Assembly: GCA_903861235.1 (NCBI GenBank)
Contig: CAIOTP010000045.1
Coordinates: forward strand, 1-7,089
DNA from: an uncultured bacterium
GTDB taxonomy: Bacteria > Planctomycetota > Phycisphaerae > Phycisphaerales > SM1A02
DNA length: 7,089 bases
Reading direction: 5' to 3'
The translations under genes and the position numbers were made by a program. Shown here piece by piece: positions 6,691-7,089 of the stretch. The notes under the pieces were generated by a model. The model saw only the letters and a list, made by a program, of their open reading frames with translations. It did no database searches and was not told where the DNA came from. Every line of letters begins with the position of its first letter. Positions within the stretch are counted from its first letter, which is position 1.

Positions 6691-6742
6691 CGGGCAGTCT
6701 GACGGCCGCGGTGGTGTGTCCTACGAAAAACTGCCCTTTTTC
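6691..6742 (-). promoter_or_regulatory. RAYT leader with possible start-region pairing
   Basis: On the - strand GAAAAA and TTTTTC (+ strand 6737-6742 and 6725-6730) can form an AT stem whose six-base loop is GGGCAG. That loop is fully complementary to CTGCCC at 6696-6691, one base before the RAYT ATG. The loop could therefore pair with the ribosome landing site, as a pseudoknot or as an alternative long-range helix, and reduce translation. This is structure by eye without energy calculation, and short complementarities are common in GC-rich DNA. Confidence 0.25.
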
Positions 6743-6795
6743 ACCCCCGTGCTCCAGCGGGTCGAAAGCCGAAGGCCGGGACGACGGAAGGAGCC

Positions 6796-6819
6796 GGGAC
6801 CCATATGTAGGCCCGTCCC
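6796..6819 (+). repeat. Right inverted-repeat arm (REP-like)
   Basis: Inverted copy of the arm at 5947-5970. The 17-base core ATATGTAGGCCCGTCCC occupies 6803-6819; mismatches to the left arm are at 6799 and 6802 only. GGGAC (6796-6800) can pair with GTCCC (6815-6819) within the arm. The GTAG tetranucleotide is at 6807-6810 and leads into the hairpin annotated next. Confidence 0.75.
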
Positions 6820-6829
6820 CGTTACGGGC
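6807..6829 (+). repeat. GTAG-led hairpin, REP-type architecture
   Basis: GTAG (6807-6810) is followed directly by GCCCGT (6811-6816), which pairs perfectly with ACGGGC (6824-6829) around a seven-base loop. A tetranucleotide immediately 5' of a GC-rich hairpin is the layout recognised by RAYT proteins in enterobacteria. It lies at the outer edge of the right arm, next to an intact RAYT gene, which makes a substrate role plausible. Confidence 0.5.
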
Positions 6830-6840
6830 CCCGTTACGGG
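6817..6840 (+). repeat. 12-bp tandem direct duplication
   Basis: CCCCGTTACGGG occurs twice with no gap (6817-6828 and 6829-6840), followed by CCC. Each unit is a near-palindrome (CCCGT-T-ACGGG). It begins inside the outer edge of the right arm and fills most of the space to the ettA-like stop codon. Replication slippage or repeated end processing at the REP hairpin could produce it. Confidence 0.8.
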
Positions 6841-6844
6841 CCCG
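6825..6844 (-). terminator. Possible hairpin after the ettA-like gene
   Basis: CGGGCCC (6825-6831) and GGGCCCG (6838-6844) pair over seven bases around a six-base loop, starting six bases after the ettA-like stop on the - strand. There is no T-tract, and the structure competes with the GTAG-led hairpin for the same bases, so a terminator role is only possible. Confidence 0.25.
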
Positions 6845-6850
6845 CCGCCC

Positions 6851-7089
6851 TCAGGCTCGGGTGAGCTTGCGATAGGTCACACGGTGCGGCGTGGCGTCCG
6901 CTCCCAGGCCCAGTCGCTTGCGACGGTCCTCCTCGTACTCGCTCCACGAGCCGGGGAAGAGGAACACCTTGCTGTCGCCCTCGAAGGCCAGGATGTGCGT
7001 GGCCACGCGGTCCAGGAACCACCGGTCGTGGCTGATCACCAGCACCACGCCCGCGAAGTTCTGGATCGCCTCCTCGAGCGCGCGCATGG
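6851..7089 (-). CDS. ettA: ABC-F translational ATPase, EttA-like, C-terminal fragment
   Basis: The last 78 residues of an ABC-F protein; its 5' part lies beyond the window. The fragment starts just after the Walker B/D-loop region of the second ATPase domain (RALEEAIQNFAG), then shows the H-switch histidine in VISHDRWFLDR, followed by ATHILAFEGDSKV. The ending (RKRLGLGADATPHRVTYRKL) has the RLGADA...P.R..Y.. form characteristic of EttA, distinguishing it from Uup and resistance ABC-F proteins. EttA binds the ribosomal E site and tunes early elongation to the ATP/ADP ratio; ABC-F proteins are cytoplasmic and have no membrane domain. The stop codon is followed on the - strand by the duplicated hairpin region and then the RAYT unit. 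Confidence 0.88.
   Translation of the reverse strand, partial: MRALEEAIQNFAGVVLVISHDRWFLDRVATHILAFEGDSKVFLFPGSWSEYEEDRRKRLGLGADATPHRVTYRKLTRA

Larger units (their letters stand above)
5947..6819 (-). mobile_element. RAYT transposase unit bounded by inverted repeats (REPtron-like)
   Basis: An 873-bp unit: the arms at 5947-5970 and 6796-6819 are inverted copies (22 of 24 bases match, outer 17 perfect) and the only gene inside is the RAYT transposase. RAYT genes in other bacteria are commonly flanked by inverted REP sequences that their protein binds and cuts, and each arm here carries GTAG, the tetranucleotide that precedes REP hairpins. No target-site duplication is visible outside the arms (AGAATA on the left, CGTTAC on the right), as expected for single-strand HUH chemistry. 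The RAYT reading frame and its flanks look less GC-rich than the lpx genes, consistent with transfer, though composition was judged by eye. Whether the whole unit ever moved as one piece is unproven. Confidence 0.6.

Noticed and set aside
6775..6800. Direct repeat GCCGGGAC at 6775-6782 and 6793-6800
   Set aside because: Only eight bases in GC-rich DNA; the second copy overlaps the right arm, but there is no matching copy at the left end, so chance is a sufficient explanation.
5941..6825. Target-site duplication flanking the RAYT unit
   Set aside because: The outer flanks AGAATA and CGTTAC show no direct repeat, and HUH-type transposition does not produce one.

Overview
The window is GC-rich DNA from a Gram-negative, lipid A-making bacterium. 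The gene set (paired OmpH-like proteins, LpxD, an LpxC-FabZ fusion, LpxA) together with the protein style suggests a planctomycete of the Phycisphaerae type. That assignment is an inference from gene content and was not tested by any search. All of the sequence is close to genes; no gene-free stretch exceeds 300 bases, and I see no tRNA, rRNA or CRISPR array.

Left part (1-4755, + strand): a tight outer-membrane operon. It holds the 3' end of one OmpH/Skp-family chaperone gene, a second complete OmpH paralog, lpxD, an lpxC-fabZ fusion, lpxA, and a TPR-containing gene of unknown function. lpxD and lpxC-fabZ each start at a GTG that overlaps the previous stop by four bases (GTGA), and the other gaps are 4 to 19 bases. 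The layout resembles the proteobacterial bamA-skp-lpxD-fabZ-lpxA-lpxB cluster, but LpxC is fused in front of FabZ and the position of lpxB is taken by the unknown gene. LpxA, LpxC and LpxD are the first three committed steps of lipid A synthesis, and FabZ belongs to the fatty-acid cycle that competes for, and shares, the 3-hydroxyacyl-ACP pool used by LpxA and LpxD. OmpH/Skp proteins chaperone outer-membrane proteins.

Middle (4768-5934, - strand): a complete M24-family metallopeptidase (Xaa-Pro aminopeptidase-like), convergent with the operon. A short GC hairpin sits over its stop codon.

Right part (5947-6819): a small mobile-element-like unit. A REP-associated (RAYT/Y1-type HUH) transposase gene on the - strand is enclosed by a 24-bp inverted repeat with 22 matches, including a perfect 17-bp core. 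Each arm carries the GTAG tetranucleotide typical of REP sequences. The right arm continues into a GTAG-plus-hairpin structure and a 12-bp tandem duplication. The unit lies between the end of an ettA-like ABC-F gene (6851-7089, - strand, 5' end outside the window) and the start of the M24 gene. This flanked RAYT, or REPtron-like unit, is the most interesting item in the window.
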